DNA from: an uncultured Bacteroidales bacterium | Lineage (GTDB): Bacteria > Bacteroidota > Bacteroidia > Bacteroidales > P3 | NCBI GenBank assembly: GCA_910586395.1 | Contig: CAJUFX010000008.1 | Location: 45,648 to 109,647, forward strand | Direction: 5' to 3' | Length of the DNA: 64,000 bases | Part shown: positions 52,414-61,381 of the stretch, piece after piece | How positions within the stretch are numbered: the first letter of the stretch is position 1 | How the letters are laid out: the number at the start of each line of letters is the position of its first letter | Notes under the pieces: generated by a model | What the model saw: only the letters and a program-made list of their open reading frames with translations | Told to the model about the DNA's origin: nothing | The model's database searches: none | Position numbers and translations under genes: made by a program

Positions 52414-53891
52414 CGTCTCAAAATTTTCAAAAACATTTGCCGCAAGGCTTTCTCCCGGTACAAAACATAGGCCGAAAAGCCGATCAGGCACAACAAACCG
52501 AACGCTATACCCTGCCACGTCCGCGAAAAAGGCAAAACGGCCCCGAGGCCGCCCAAAAGAACGGCCGCAAGCATATACGCGCCTATCGACAAAACATTGT
52601 AAGGTACTTTATAGCATTTCTGCCCCCAAATATACGAAATTAACGTCATTACGACATAAGAAGTCAAAGCCGTCCATGCCGCTCCCACATAACCGAAATA
52701 CGGAATCAACAGGAAATTGAGGCTAAGGTTCAGCATGGCGCCTATAAGCGAAATATACATGCCCACACGCGTCCGGTCCATCACCTTATACCAAACCGAC
52801 AGATTATAAAATATACCCAAAAAGAACTGCGCCATAAGCAGAACCGGCACCACGCCACGCCCCTCGCGGTAATCGGCGCCTATGAAATAAAGGATTTGGT
52901 CGAGGAACAGCACGCAAGCCATATAAATCAACGCGCAAGTAATGACGAAATACTTCATGACCGCGGCATAGGTTTCCCTGGCATCCGCATGGGCGGCCTG
53001 CTTGAAGAAAAACGGTTCGGCCGCGAAACGGAAGGCCTGCACGAACAACGTCATGATAATCGACAGTTTATAACAGGCGCCGTAAATACCGACCTGCGCC
53101 AAGGCCACCTGCGTGTCGGGCGTCAGATAGCGGATCAGCAGACGGTCGAACGTGCTATCGACAATGCCGGCCAATCCCCATATCATAATCGGCAACGCAT
53201 AGCCCATCATGCTTTTCCAAAGCCGGCGGTCGAAGCGGAAACGCAGCTGCCACCATTCCGGCCACAACAGCAGCATCGTGACCAAACTGGCTATCAGATT
53301 CGAAATAAAAATATAACCGACCCCTAAATCAGCCACATAAATATGCCGCAATATGGAATCCGGATGCGCTTCAAGCCACATCGGACAAAACAGGATGAAA
53401 AACAAGTTGAACCCGATATTGACCGTGATATTGACGGTTTTAAGCAAGGCAAAACGAAAGGCCTTGTTCTGCTCGCGCAACAGACAGAACGGCAGAGCGG
53501 CCATGACATCGGCTACGAGGATGAGCGCAAACCACAGCACATAATCGGCCGCGTATGGATAGCCCAAAGCCGTCCCGATGCGGTCTTTGAGCAGAAAAGC
53601 CAACAGGAAAAAGCAGGAAGAGGTAAAAAAAAGCGACCACACCCCCGTGCTATAGACAAGGCCGCGGTCTTCGCATTTGTGCACGTAGCGGAAAAACGTC
53701 GTCTCCATGCCATAGGTCAGCAACACCATGAGCAGAGCCGTATAGGTGTAAAACTCCGTCACGATGCCATAGGCTTCCGGAGCGAACGTATAGGTATAGA
53801 GCGGTACCAACAAAAAGTTAAGGAAACGCCCCACAATGGACGGTATGCCGTAAATAGCCGTCTGCTTGGCTAGTTTCTTTATCTGCGCCAT
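52410..53891 (-). CDS. Polysaccharide flippase, Wzx/MATE-like
   Basis: 493 residues with 12-14 membrane segments. The N-terminus KKLAKQTAIYGIPSIVGRFL and the following segments are typical of oligosaccharide flippases (MOP superfamily). It should move lipid-linked sugar units across the inner membrane. It heads a run flippase, dut, nucleotidyltransferase, TPR, DUF4292, envC, all in the same direction. Confidence 0.9.
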   Translation of the reverse strand: MAQIKKLAKQTAIYGIPSIVGRFLNFLLVPLYTYTFAPEAYGIVTEFYTYTALLMVLLTYGMETTFFRYVHKCEDRGLVYSTGVWSLFFTSSCFFLLAFLLKDRIGTALGYPYAADYVLWFALILVADVMAALPFCLLREQNKAFRFALLKTVNITVNIGFNLFFILFCPMWLEAHPDSILRHIYVADLGVGYIFISNLIASLVTMLLLWPEWWQLRFRFDRRLWKSMMGYALPIMIWGLAGIVDSTFDRLLIRYLTPDTQVALAQVGIYGACYKLSIIMTLFVQAFRFAAEPFFFKQAAHADARETYAAVMKYFVITCALIYMACVLFLDQILYFIGADYREGRGVVPVLLMAQFFLGIFYNLSVWYKVMDRTRVGMYISLIGAMLNLSLNFLLIPYFGYVGAAWTALTSYVVMTLISYIWGQKCYKVPYNVLSIGAYMLAAVLLGGLGAVLPFSRTWQGIAFGLLCLIGFSAYVLYREKALRQMFLKILRR

Positions 53892-53915
53892 GGAGTTAAC
53901 CGACTGAAATTCTTT

Positions 53916-54917
53916 TTATTCGCGATACAAGGTTTCCAAAACCGTCTTTCCCACTATTTCCAACGTATTCGGATCTATCTGCGCCATATTGTCCTGCAAC
54001 GTATGCCATTGCGGAAAAAAGCCGGTCGAAGTGCCGAAGTCCTTATGGATGATGTCGATCATCGGAATACCGGTCATACGGTTGATAAACAGATGGTCGT
54101 CGATGATGCCGCCCGTGCGGTTCGGCACAAAGACCGCCCCGTAGCCCGATTCGGCGGCCACCCGCCACACCTTGTCCAAAATATCGGCCGCATAATAATA
54201 CGACGTGGCTTCCTGTGCGAACATCGGCTGACGGTTGCCCACCATGTCGAGTAAAATACCATAAACGGCCGTATAGCCCGGCACATGCGGATGAGTAGCC
54301 CAATGCTGCGCCCCCTTGCACCACGTAGCCTCGTCGCCGGGTTTATAGGGCTCGAAATCCGGCCGTCCCGCGTCCTCCAGATCGAAAAAGACGATATCAA
54401 CGCCAACCGCCTGCGGATGCGTTGACAACACCCGCGCCACCTCAAGCAATACGCCCACACCGCTCGCCCCGTCGTTGGCCCCGTCGATGGGCTTGTGACG
54501 CCATGCCGGATCGGTTTCCCGATCGGCATACGGCCGCGAATCCCAATGCGCCGCCAACAATACGCGCCGCGCCTTTTCCGGCGCGAAAGACGCAATCAGA
54601 TTGACGCCCTGCATGGGTTGGCCGTCCCAACGTTCGGCCTCGAACGGCTGCCGCATCACCGTATCGGCATAGCCTGCGAGCACGGCATACAGATAGTCGG
54701 CGCAACGGGCATGCGCTTCCGAGCCCGGTGTCCGTGGCCCGAAAGCCACCTGACGCGCCACATACGCATAGGCCGAATCCTTCTCGAAAGCCGAGGCCGG
54801 CGAGACCGGCCGGTCGGTCTGCGTATGCGATTGATTCGGATGGTTGTCGTTACACCCGAATCCCCAAAAGGCCAAAAACAAGCACAATATGCTACCGCGC
54901 CTAACACCGCGTTTCAT
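53916..54917 (-). CDS. M28 family zinc peptidase / glutaminyl cyclase-like, lipoprotein
   Basis: 333 residues with lipoprotein signal (SILCLFLAFWGFGC). Zinc-site segments of M28 are visible: LLAAHWDSRPYAD, IDGANDGASGVGVLLE, DIVFFDLEDAG. The start FVARQVAFGPR-type sequence (YVARQVAFGPRTPGSEAH) and overall length fit the glutaminyl-peptide cyclotransferase branch, which turns N-terminal glutamine into pyroglutamate on exported proteins; T9SS cargo are known to carry such ends. Aminopeptidase activity is the alternative. Start could be six codons upstream (54935). Confidence 0.88.
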   Translation of the reverse strand: MKRGVRRGSILCLFLAFWGFGCNDNHPNQSHTQTDRPVSPASAFEKDSAYAYVARQVAFGPRTPGSEAHARCADYLYAVLAGYADTVMRQPFEAERWDGQPMQGVNLIASFAPEKARRVLLAAHWDSRPYADRETDPAWRHKPIDGANDGASGVGVLLEVARVLSTHPQAVGVDIVFFDLEDAGRPDFEPYKPGDEATWCKGAQHWATHPHVPGYTAVYGILLDMVGNRQPMFAQEATSYYYAADILDKVWRVAAESGYGAVFVPNRTGGIIDDHLFINRMTGIPMIDIIHKDFGTSTGFFPQWHTLQDNMAQIDPNTLEIVGKTVLETLYRE

Positions 54918-55147
54918 CTTAATTCCAAAATCCATACTCCTGGCAATTTATTCCAAAAATACAAAAAATATACTTGCCGAATCCGCCATACATACGTTTT
55001 TTATACACTGTTTTTTCAACATGATTTTGGACCACCCATGTTAATATTAAATCCGCCTCGGCATGCCAAACGAGCTTGGCATTTGCGATCGGCTTAAATT
55101 TAACATTATTTAAGGAGGCCTTGCCCTTTTCTTATCATTCTTTTTTG
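54918..55147. other. Spacer between M28 peptidase and TlpA-like gene
   Basis: About 230 bases with AT-rich tracts. TATTTTTG on the minus strand (54954-54961) may be the M28 -7 box; its -33 box is weak. I see no gene or RNA structure here. Confidence 0.35.
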
Positions 55148-55155
55148 TAATTTCG
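55121..55155 (+). promoter_or_regulatory. Possible promoter for the TlpA-like gene
   Basis: TAATTTCG (55148-55155) is one mismatch from the -7 box; TTGC at 55121-55124 is a weak -33 box with a long spacer of 23. The leader would be about 75 bases. Confidence 0.35.
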
Positions 55156-55235
55156 CATCGGCTTCCGGACAAACCCCGCATCTCGGATCCGACGGTTCAG
55201 CCGGTTCAAGCCTTTAATCCTAAAAAAATAACACT

Positions 55236-56726
55236 ATGCGCAGTATTGTTTTGAAAAGCAGCCTTTCCGCCTTGTTGTCGCTGGCGGGCATTTTCGGTGC
55301 CATCCAAACAGTCGCCGCCCAACCCTCATCCGAAAGCGAACCCGCACTCGAAATCAAAGTAAAAGTAGCCGACTACCCGGACAGCATGCAGAACGTCCTG
55401 CTCTTGGGACGCTATTACGGTGGCAGCCAGTATATCATCGACACGGCCGTCTATAATGCCAAGACCGACGAATATGTATTCAGGTCTGAACGACCGAAAG
55501 AAAAAGGGCTTTATCTACTGATTACAAACGATAAACGTTTCGCAGAATTCATTTTGGATGAAGATCAGCGGTTCTCGATAAAGACCCGTTTTCCGAACTT
55601 GACCGAACACATCGAATTTTCAGGCTCGCCAGAAAACCAACTTTACATGGACTTCATCGAGGCGGGCAAAGCCGACTATGCGGCCATGAACGAGGCACAG
55701 GAAGCGTTCAAAACCGCCAAAGAAAGTAACGATACGGTGGCTCAAGCCACTTGGCGTCAAAAAATAACGGCGTTGTTCGACCGCATGGATCAACACAAAG
55801 CCGATTTCATCGCGGCGCATCCCGAGCACCTGATGGCCGCGGTCTTCAAGGCGCAACAAGACATCGAAGTACCCGACGCCCCCGAAAGCGTACCTGACTC
55901 GCTCAAACGGGAATGGCAATACGAATACTACAAGGAACACTATTTCGACAACCTTGACCTCTGCGACGACCGCCTGCTCTATACGCCGATTTTCCACCAG
56001 CGCATGACGGCTTGGCTGGACAAGGTGCTGTACATGCAAAGTCCCGACACCATAAAATACGCGATTGAACGTTTCGTGGAGAAATGCCGTTGCAGCAAGG
56101 AATTGTTCAAATACGCCATTTGGTATCCGGTCGATAAATACCAACGTTCGGAAATCATCGGCCAGGACGCCATCTGGGTACATATCGCCAAGAAATATTA
56201 CCTGACGGGCGAGGCTTATTGGGCGACGCCGTCGATTGTGGAGAACTTCAGGAAACGCATCACGCGCGTGGAACCGTTGCTGATCGGCAACCGGCCGCCC
56301 GAATTCGCCTGCCCGGACACAACGGTGGATTCGCCGCACGAAAATTTCATTTCGGTATTCTCTTCGCCCAAACGCTATACTGTCATTATTTTCTGGTCGA
56401 TGACGTGCGGACACTGCAAGAAGAGCCTGCCGCAATGGCTGGAATTTTACCACGAGAAGGGTAAGGAACTCGACATGGAGATTATCGCCATCTGCAAAGA
56501 TTTCGAGGTTGAAGACTGGAAAAAATACATTCGCGAACACAAATTCGATTGGATCAACCTGAACGGCAAGACGGCCACGGCCGATTACAACGACCTTTGG
56601 GACATCGTTTCAACGCCCACCGTCTATATCCTCGACCAAGAGAAGCGCATCGTGACCAAACGCATCGATCAGGAATATGCGGAAGAGTTCATCCGCCTGT
56701 GGGAACGGGAGCATGCCGCCAGATAA
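55236..56726 (+). CDS. Exported thioredoxin-like protein (TlpA family, DUF5106-type)
   Basis: 496 residues. Signal peptide SALLSLAGIFGAIQTVAAQ. Residues about 35-345 form an N-terminal beta domain (DUF4369-like) followed by a helical part (DUF5106-type); residues 350-496 form a thioredoxin domain with the active site C391-GH-C394 in IIFWSMTCGHCKKSLPQW and the cis-proline in VSTPTVYILD. It is a periplasmic disulfide oxidoreductase, probably a reductase of TlpA type. It is convergent with recO, 9 bases apart. Confidence 0.9.
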   Translation: MRSIVLKSSLSALLSLAGIFGAIQTVAAQPSSESEPALEIKVKVADYPDSMQNVLLLGRYYGGSQYIIDTAVYNAKTDEYVFRSERPKEKGLYLLITNDKRFAEFILDEDQRFSIKTRFPNLTEHIEFSGSPENQLYMDFIEAGKADYAAMNEAQEAFKTAKESNDTVAQATWRQKITALFDRMDQHKADFIAAHPEHLMAAVFKAQQDIEVPDAPESVPDSLKREWQYEYYKEHYFDNLDLCDDRLLYTPIFHQRMTAWLDKVLYMQSPDTIKYAIERFVEKCRCSKELFKYAIWYPVDKYQRSEIIGQDAIWVHIAKKYYLTGEAYWATPSIVENFRKRITRVEPLLIGNRPPEFACPDTTVDSPHENFISVFSSPKRYTVIIFWSMTCGHCKKSLPQWLEFYHEKGKELDMEIIAICKDFEVEDWKKYIREHKFDWINLNGKTATADYNDLWDIVSTPTVYILDQEKRIVTKRIDQEYAEEFIRLWEREHAAR

Positions 56727-56735
56727 GGCTGATCT

Positions 56736-57527
56736 CTACAACCGATAGACTTCGCGCAAGACGGCATACGATTTGATTTCGGACAGCGAGAACTGTACGG
56801 TATAGTATTGCACCAACAAATGCAACAATCCCTGTCGTTCCGCCCCGCCCATAAGACGCAGTTTTTCTTCAGCCCCGTCCGGCTCCGCCAACAGACGGAA
56901 CAGGGCTTGGGCAGCCGTCGGATTCGGAGACTGCGTCGGCCGCCCCGCGGTGAAAGAGTCTCCGACACCGGCCGGCGTCCGGCAAAAACGTCCCTCCTGC
57001 AAGTCGAACATAAGCCCCGGCGTATCGTATAAGACATCCGCCACCTGCGGATAACAGCCCAGATAACGGCTCAACGTCAGTAAAAACCACACATGGTAAT
57101 GGCCGTAAGGTTTCTCCGCCGCGTCTAAACGCCGTATAAAACGCGCGATATAATCGTAAAGCGCTTCATCAGCCTGCCCGTCGGCCAGACATTTGCTCAA
57201 CAATTCGGCGATGAAGGTCAGCATGCAGACCTTGGAAACATCGGCATACAGTCCCTGCGCCAAACCCGTAGGCCGAAATTGCCGCAAAACATAAAGGGTC
57301 TGGCTCTCGCGCCGTTCCACATACGTAAACTCCAATTCCAACATCGGAAACAAGGCCGCCTTGGCTTGACGGTTCCGCGATGCCCGCGCCGAACGCGCGC
57401 CGGACGGCCGCAACCCTTTGACGATAAACGAGCGTAAGCCTTTATCTCTCGTGTAAATCTTAACGATACTACCCGTATCGCCATAGCGGATTTCCCGTAA
57501 TACAAACCCCTCTGCGCTCTCGGTCAT
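56736..57527 (-). CDS. recO: DNA repair protein RecO
   Basis: 263 residues. The N-terminal OB fold starts EGFVLREIRYGDTGSIVKIY, with FIVKGLRPSGARSARASRNR; the helical C-terminal domain follows. RecO loads RecA on SSB-coated DNA with RecR in recombination repair. Its start overlaps the porZ stop by ATGA, so the two are translationally coupled, an arrangement also seen in other T9SS-bearing Bacteroidota. Confidence 0.92.
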   Translation of the reverse strand: MTESAEGFVLREIRYGDTGSIVKIYTRDKGLRSFIVKGLRPSGARSARASRNRQAKAALFPMLELEFTYVERRESQTLYVLRQFRPTGLAQGLYADVSKVCMLTFIAELLSKCLADGQADEALYDYIARFIRRLDAAEKPYGHYHVWFLLTLSRYLGCYPQVADVLYDTPGLMFDLQEGRFCRTPAGVGDSFTAGRPTQSPNPTAAQALFRLLAEPDGAEEKLRLMGGAERQGLLHLLVQYYTVQFSLSEIKSYAVLREVYRL

Positions 57528-59872
57528 CGGGCATAAAAGATTTTGCTAACCAAACGCTGCTTGCCGTCGGAAGTGGCGGCGAATACGAGCAATACGCCCG
57601 ACTGGGGGCGCTTACCCTGCATATTGAAGCCGTTCCACGACAACTGGCTGCCCGTCGCGCGCCCTTCGTAAATCAGGTGTCCGGCCGCGTCCGTTATCTT
57701 GACCTCCGCATCGGCCGGCAGATTGCGGATAGAAACGTATCCGTCGTAACCCGGCGGCACCGGATTCGGAAACGCCAGCACATCCGCCCCCTCTTCCTTG
57801 AACGAACCCGTTCCCATATAAGAACAGATTCCGCCCGATGTCGCCATAAACACTTCGCCCGTATAAGGTATCATACCGATGGCATCAATCTGATCCGACA
57901 GCAAATCGGAATTCTCGGCCGTATAATGCGCCAACTCCTGCGTACCGTCCGAGGAAACCAAGAATACACCATCCGATTCCGTACCTATCCATTTTCGATT
58001 CGCGCCATCACAGACCATCGCCCGTACCGACTCGTTCCGCAACAATTCGATGATATAATCACCGGACGGCACCATGATGTTTTTACACGTCACCGACGAA
58101 TAATGGCCATTCGGATTGTCGAAAAGTTCGGCATGCTTGTCAATCAACTTAATACCGCGCTCAGTCCCCAACCAGACATGCCCCACTTCGTCTTCCAGCA
58201 TACAAGTCACACGGCTCGTCGTCACGGAACTGCCGTTGTTTTCATCAATCTGCAAACCCTTGATTGTCTCCCCGTCCACTTCGAATACATAAACATCCTC
58301 CTTGTTGTCGATAACCCAGATATGTTGCCAATAATCGACCATAATGGCCCCCAACCGTCGTCCTGTCGTAAATTCCGATATATCGTAAGCCCGCCACGTA
58401 CCGTCACGCCTGTACTCCAACAAAGCTGTCGAGGATCCCGGATTGGTCATCCACACATCCCCTTCGGCGTCCAATGCGATACCATATACCCGCACCATTT
58501 CCCCTTGAGGTTGCAACGGGCTGTTCGCTTCCGTGAAACGGTTCACGACCTTATTGGCGCGAATCTCCAACAAGCCGTCCACCGCTGAAGCCCAATAATA
58601 ATGTCCTTGTTCAAACGGGTCTTCCAACACCTGGACATTGGCGGAAAACTGTCCGTAATCCTCCACATTGGCGCCATTGATGAACCGCCATTCCCGGCCG
58701 TCAAAAACGCTGACCGTGCCTTCGCGGTAAATCGGTGTATATGCGGCGTCATAACCGCCTGAAGCCAAATAAATCAAATTGCCCTTCCCCGTCATCGTCA
58801 TGGCTGTATTGAACGCCGGTCCCCAATAATAGAACGTTTGCGCACGCCCGTCGGCTTGGTCAAACCGCATGATGGACGCCCACGTGCCAACCGCCCACAA
58901 ATTCCGTCGGTCATCCAATTGCGCGTCGTAAGGTATCGATCCTTCATAACCGCGGTCTATGACCGCCCGGTAAAGCAGTTCGCCCGCATCGGAAAGTAAA
59001 TCCACCGACCACTGCCCCGCCGGAGTCCGGTAAGTGCCGCGTGCCACGTAATTTCGGTCTCCCCTAAGACAGCTCACGGTCTTGACCTCGGCCGTATCGG
59101 CCAAAGTCCATGTGCCGCCCGGCCGACCAAGATACACCTTGTCCGCCGCACCGTCCGCCCCCTTTTCCAACACCCACCACATGTCACCGGTTTTGACGGC
59201 CTGCGCCAAATCATGGCCATCGCCCCAAAAGTCATCCACCGTCCAAGCCGTATAATCGTTTAAATTGACGGCATTTTTATCGGCAAAACGCAAGCCCTGT
59301 TCCGTCGCCGCCCAAATATAACGGTCATCGCAATCGACCTCGTTCACACGCAGACTGCCGTTGAGCGGGCCGATGAAATAAGTTTCCTTGAATTCCCGTT
59401 TCATGACATCGACGATGACGATGCCGAATCCGCAGGCTAAATAAGCATAAGGTCCCTGCGTATGAATCCGATAGATAGCCTTGTCGTTGCCGCCGGCTAT
59501 CGTCTTATCCTTGATGTCGGACATATTGAAGACATGGTTGCCGTAATAGAGATCGATGTTGCCGTCCTTATAACCTATGATCAAACAATTGCCGGCCGCA
59601 TGATAGGCAATCGCCCCTATTTCTCCGCCGGCCAAACCGTGGCGTTTAGACACACTGGTCAAACTGTTGTCGTCCGTATTGTAGCATAATAAATCCGCTT
59701 CACGGGCCGCATAAATTTCCTGCCCCCAAATTGCCAACTGTTTGGTCGGCGTAGCCGCGAAATGATAACGCCAAGCGCCGACCTGCGCCTGTACGCCCGA
59801 GGCGGCCAGTCCCACCAGCCACAACAACCCTACACGCCAAAACCACCTCTGTCTGTATGCCTTTATTTGCAT
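57524..59872 (-). CDS. porZ: T9SS protein PorZ, beta-propeller
   Basis: 782 residues from MQIKAYRQRWFWRVGLLWLV, with a signal peptide ending VQAQ. Two propeller domains follow, with two-component-regulator-propeller-like repeats such as GHVWLGTERGIKLID and RKWIGTESDGVFLVSSDG; the last 80 residues are a T9SS C-terminal domain (LAFPNPVPPGYDGYVSIRNL ... SGVLLVFA). PorZ is a surface member of the attachment complex with PorU and delivers anionic LPS for cargo anchoring. The rest of the T9SS is not in the window. The start at 59872 fits the leader; an in-frame ATG upstream (59950) overlaps the divergent gene. Confidence 0.9.
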   Translation of the reverse strand: MQIKAYRQRWFWRVGLLWLVGLAASGVQAQVGAWRYHFAATPTKQLAIWGQEIYAAREADLLCYNTDDNSLTSVSKRHGLAGGEIGAIAYHAAGNCLIIGYKDGNIDLYYGNHVFNMSDIKDKTIAGGNDKAIYRIHTQGPYAYLACGFGIVIVDVMKREFKETYFIGPLNGSLRVNEVDCDDRYIWAATEQGLRFADKNAVNLNDYTAWTVDDFWGDGHDLAQAVKTGDMWWVLEKGADGAADKVYLGRPGGTWTLADTAEVKTVSCLRGDRNYVARGTYRTPAGQWSVDLLSDAGELLYRAVIDRGYEGSIPYDAQLDDRRNLWAVGTWASIMRFDQADGRAQTFYYWGPAFNTAMTMTGKGNLIYLASGGYDAAYTPIYREGTVSVFDGREWRFINGANVEDYGQFSANVQVLEDPFEQGHYYWASAVDGLLEIRANKVVNRFTEANSPLQPQGEMVRVYGIALDAEGDVWMTNPGSSTALLEYRRDGTWRAYDISEFTTGRRLGAIMVDYWQHIWVIDNKEDVYVFEVDGETIKGLQIDENNGSSVTTSRVTCMLEDEVGHVWLGTERGIKLIDKHAELFDNPNGHYSSVTCKNIMVPSGDYIIELLRNESVRAMVCDGANRKWIGTESDGVFLVSSDGTQELAHYTAENSDLLSDQIDAIGMIPYTGEVFMATSGGICSYMGTGSFKEEGADVLAFPNPVPPGYDGYVSIRNLPADAEVKITDAAGHLIYEGRATGSQLSWNGFNMQGKRPQSGVLLVFAATSDGKQRLVSKIFYAR

Positions 59873-59904
59873 GATTATCCCGATTATCTTTGGTTGAAAC
59901 TCAA

Positions 59905-59912
59905 CAAAGTTA
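59905..59912 (-). promoter_or_regulatory. -7 box for porZ
   Basis: TAACTTTG on the minus strand, 33 bases before the start; -33 is weak. It lies 11 bases from the divergent -7 box at 59924. Confidence 0.4.
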
Positions 59913-59923
59913 CGCAAATTCCG

Positions 59924-59931
59924 TAATTTTG
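59924..59931 (+). promoter_or_regulatory. -7 box for the CPBP protease gene
   Basis: TAATTTTG, five bases before the ATG at 59937. The transcript would start at or near the start codon, so the mRNA may be leaderless. Confidence 0.4.
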
Positions 59932-59936
59932 CCGCC

Positions 59937-60824
59937 ATGAATTTAGTCAATATTCATCAACCCGCTTCTTTCCCTCCGCCCGGCGGACTGCGACAAGTCT
60001 TAACCTTAGCCGGCTTGTTCATCGGCAACCTGTTGCTTTTCGGCTTGATCGGCGCAGGAATCAGCCGTCTTTCGCCATTTACCGACATCGCCACACTCCA
60101 TATTATACAAAATATCAGCACTGTCGGTTCGTTCCTGTTGCCGGCTTGGCTGTTCGCCCATCTGACGGCTCCCGGCCATGCCGCCGCCTATCTGGGCTGC
60201 CGGCCAGTCCCGGCCGTATCCTATGCTTGGGGGCTGGCGGCCTTCTTGGCCCTAATCCCATGGATCAACGCCTTGACAAACTGGAACATGGAGTTGCTTC
60301 GCCCTTGGCCGAATAGCGGAATAGGATTGTTTTTCAAACAGATGAGTGACAAAAACGAGCAATTGCTACAGTTATTCCTGAACAAAACCGACGCCGGTTC
60401 CCTATGCCTGAACCTTTTCACGTTGGCTTTAATGCCGGCCGTCTGCGAAGAATTTTTCTTCCGCGGCGGCCTGCAACGCTGCCTCTCGGCACACGCCCGT
60501 CGGCCGCAGGCGGGAATTTGGATTTCCGCGTTCATATTCAGCCTATTGCACCTCGATCCGGTCGGATTTCTGCCCCGGCTTTTCCTCGGCGCGCTCTTGG
60601 GCTATGTCTTTGCGGCCAGTCGCAGCCTCTACCCCGGTATCCTGTTGCATTTCCTCAACAACGCTTCGGTGGTCACGGCTTATTACCTTTACGGCAACGG
60701 GCTTTTACAACGGCATCCCGAATCGTTTTCCGGACACTGGCATTGGTGGAGTGCCGTACCCGGGCTATGCCTGTCCATCGGGTTCATCGTCATGCTCTAC
60801 CGGCAACGCATCGTAAAGCCATAA
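59937..60824 (+). CDS. CPBP family intramembrane metalloprotease
   Basis: 295 residues with eight or so membrane segments. The three CPBP motifs are present: E171-E172-xxx-R176 in VCEEFFFRGGLQR, H205 in FSLLHLDPVGFLPR, and H238 with N241-N242 in LLHFLNNASVV. It is a glutamate-type intramembrane protease of the Rce1 superfamily; the substrate is unknown. It is divergent from porZ and convergent with nrdG. Confidence 0.92.
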   Translation: MNLVNIHQPASFPPPGGLRQVLTLAGLFIGNLLLFGLIGAGISRLSPFTDIATLHIIQNISTVGSFLLPAWLFAHLTAPGHAAAYLGCRPVPAVSYAWGLAAFLALIPWINALTNWNMELLRPWPNSGIGLFFKQMSDKNEQLLQLFLNKTDAGSLCLNLFTLALMPAVCEEFFFRGGLQRCLSAHARRPQAGIWISAFIFSLLHLDPVGFLPRLFLGALLGYVFAASRSLYPGILLHFLNNASVVTAYYLYGNGLLQRHPESFSGHWHWWSAVPGLCLSIGFIVMLYRQRIVKP

Positions 60825-60847
60825 TTCAGAACGACTTTACCTGTTCC

Positions 60848-61381
60848 CTACCGTACCCGGCTCTCCGGATCCAACGGATTACGCCAGAACAAGGGCGTTA
60901 AATCGGTCCGGCGGCCATCCACTTCCATCCGGTAAAGCCGCTGGTTGGTCGTCGGCGATTTGAGGCCGCCCAAGGCCTCGACATAAGGGCCTAACTTAAT
61001 GTACTGGAAATCGGCCGCCGGAAAGCCGTCCGGCAAAGCCGAACGCCCCGAATACCACGCGGTCTTAAGCGGATGCTCCACGGGCGGCATACCGGACGGC
61101 GCAGGCTGTGCGACCGAATACCGCCGCACCATACGCGCCAAAGCCGCCACCGACATAGGGTCGGCATCGCCGCCCATAAAACAGACACATGTCACGGTAG
61201 CCCCGTACTGACGCAACAGCACGGCGAGACTTTCGGGGGTCAATTCCTCGCCCGTGTCTTCCCACAGATGCGGGCTATGGCATCCCTTGCAACGGTTCGG
61301 ACAATTCGAGATATTGAGTGCCAGCGTCACTTCGCCCGGTATCTCCGAACAGACGACATCATAACTGACGAACCGAAGCAT
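60848..61381 (-). CDS. nrdG: Anaerobic ribonucleotide reductase activating protein
   Basis: 177 residues, radical SAM enzyme. The cluster cysteines are C27, C31 and C34 in NISNCPNRCKGCHSPHLWED. It makes the glycyl radical on NrdD using SAM and a 4Fe-4S cluster. Its start overlaps the nrdD stop region by 23 bases, so the pair is translationally coupled. The start at 61381 (MLRFVSYDVV) is the family start. Confidence 0.95.
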   Translation of the reverse strand: MLRFVSYDVVCSEIPGEVTLALNISNCPNRCKGCHSPHLWEDTGEELTPESLAVLLRQYGATVTCVCFMGGDADPMSVAALARMVRRYSVAQPAPSGMPPVEHPLKTAWYSGRSALPDGFPAADFQYIKLGPYVEALGGLKSPTTNQRLYRMEVDGRRTDLTPLFWRNPLDPESRVR

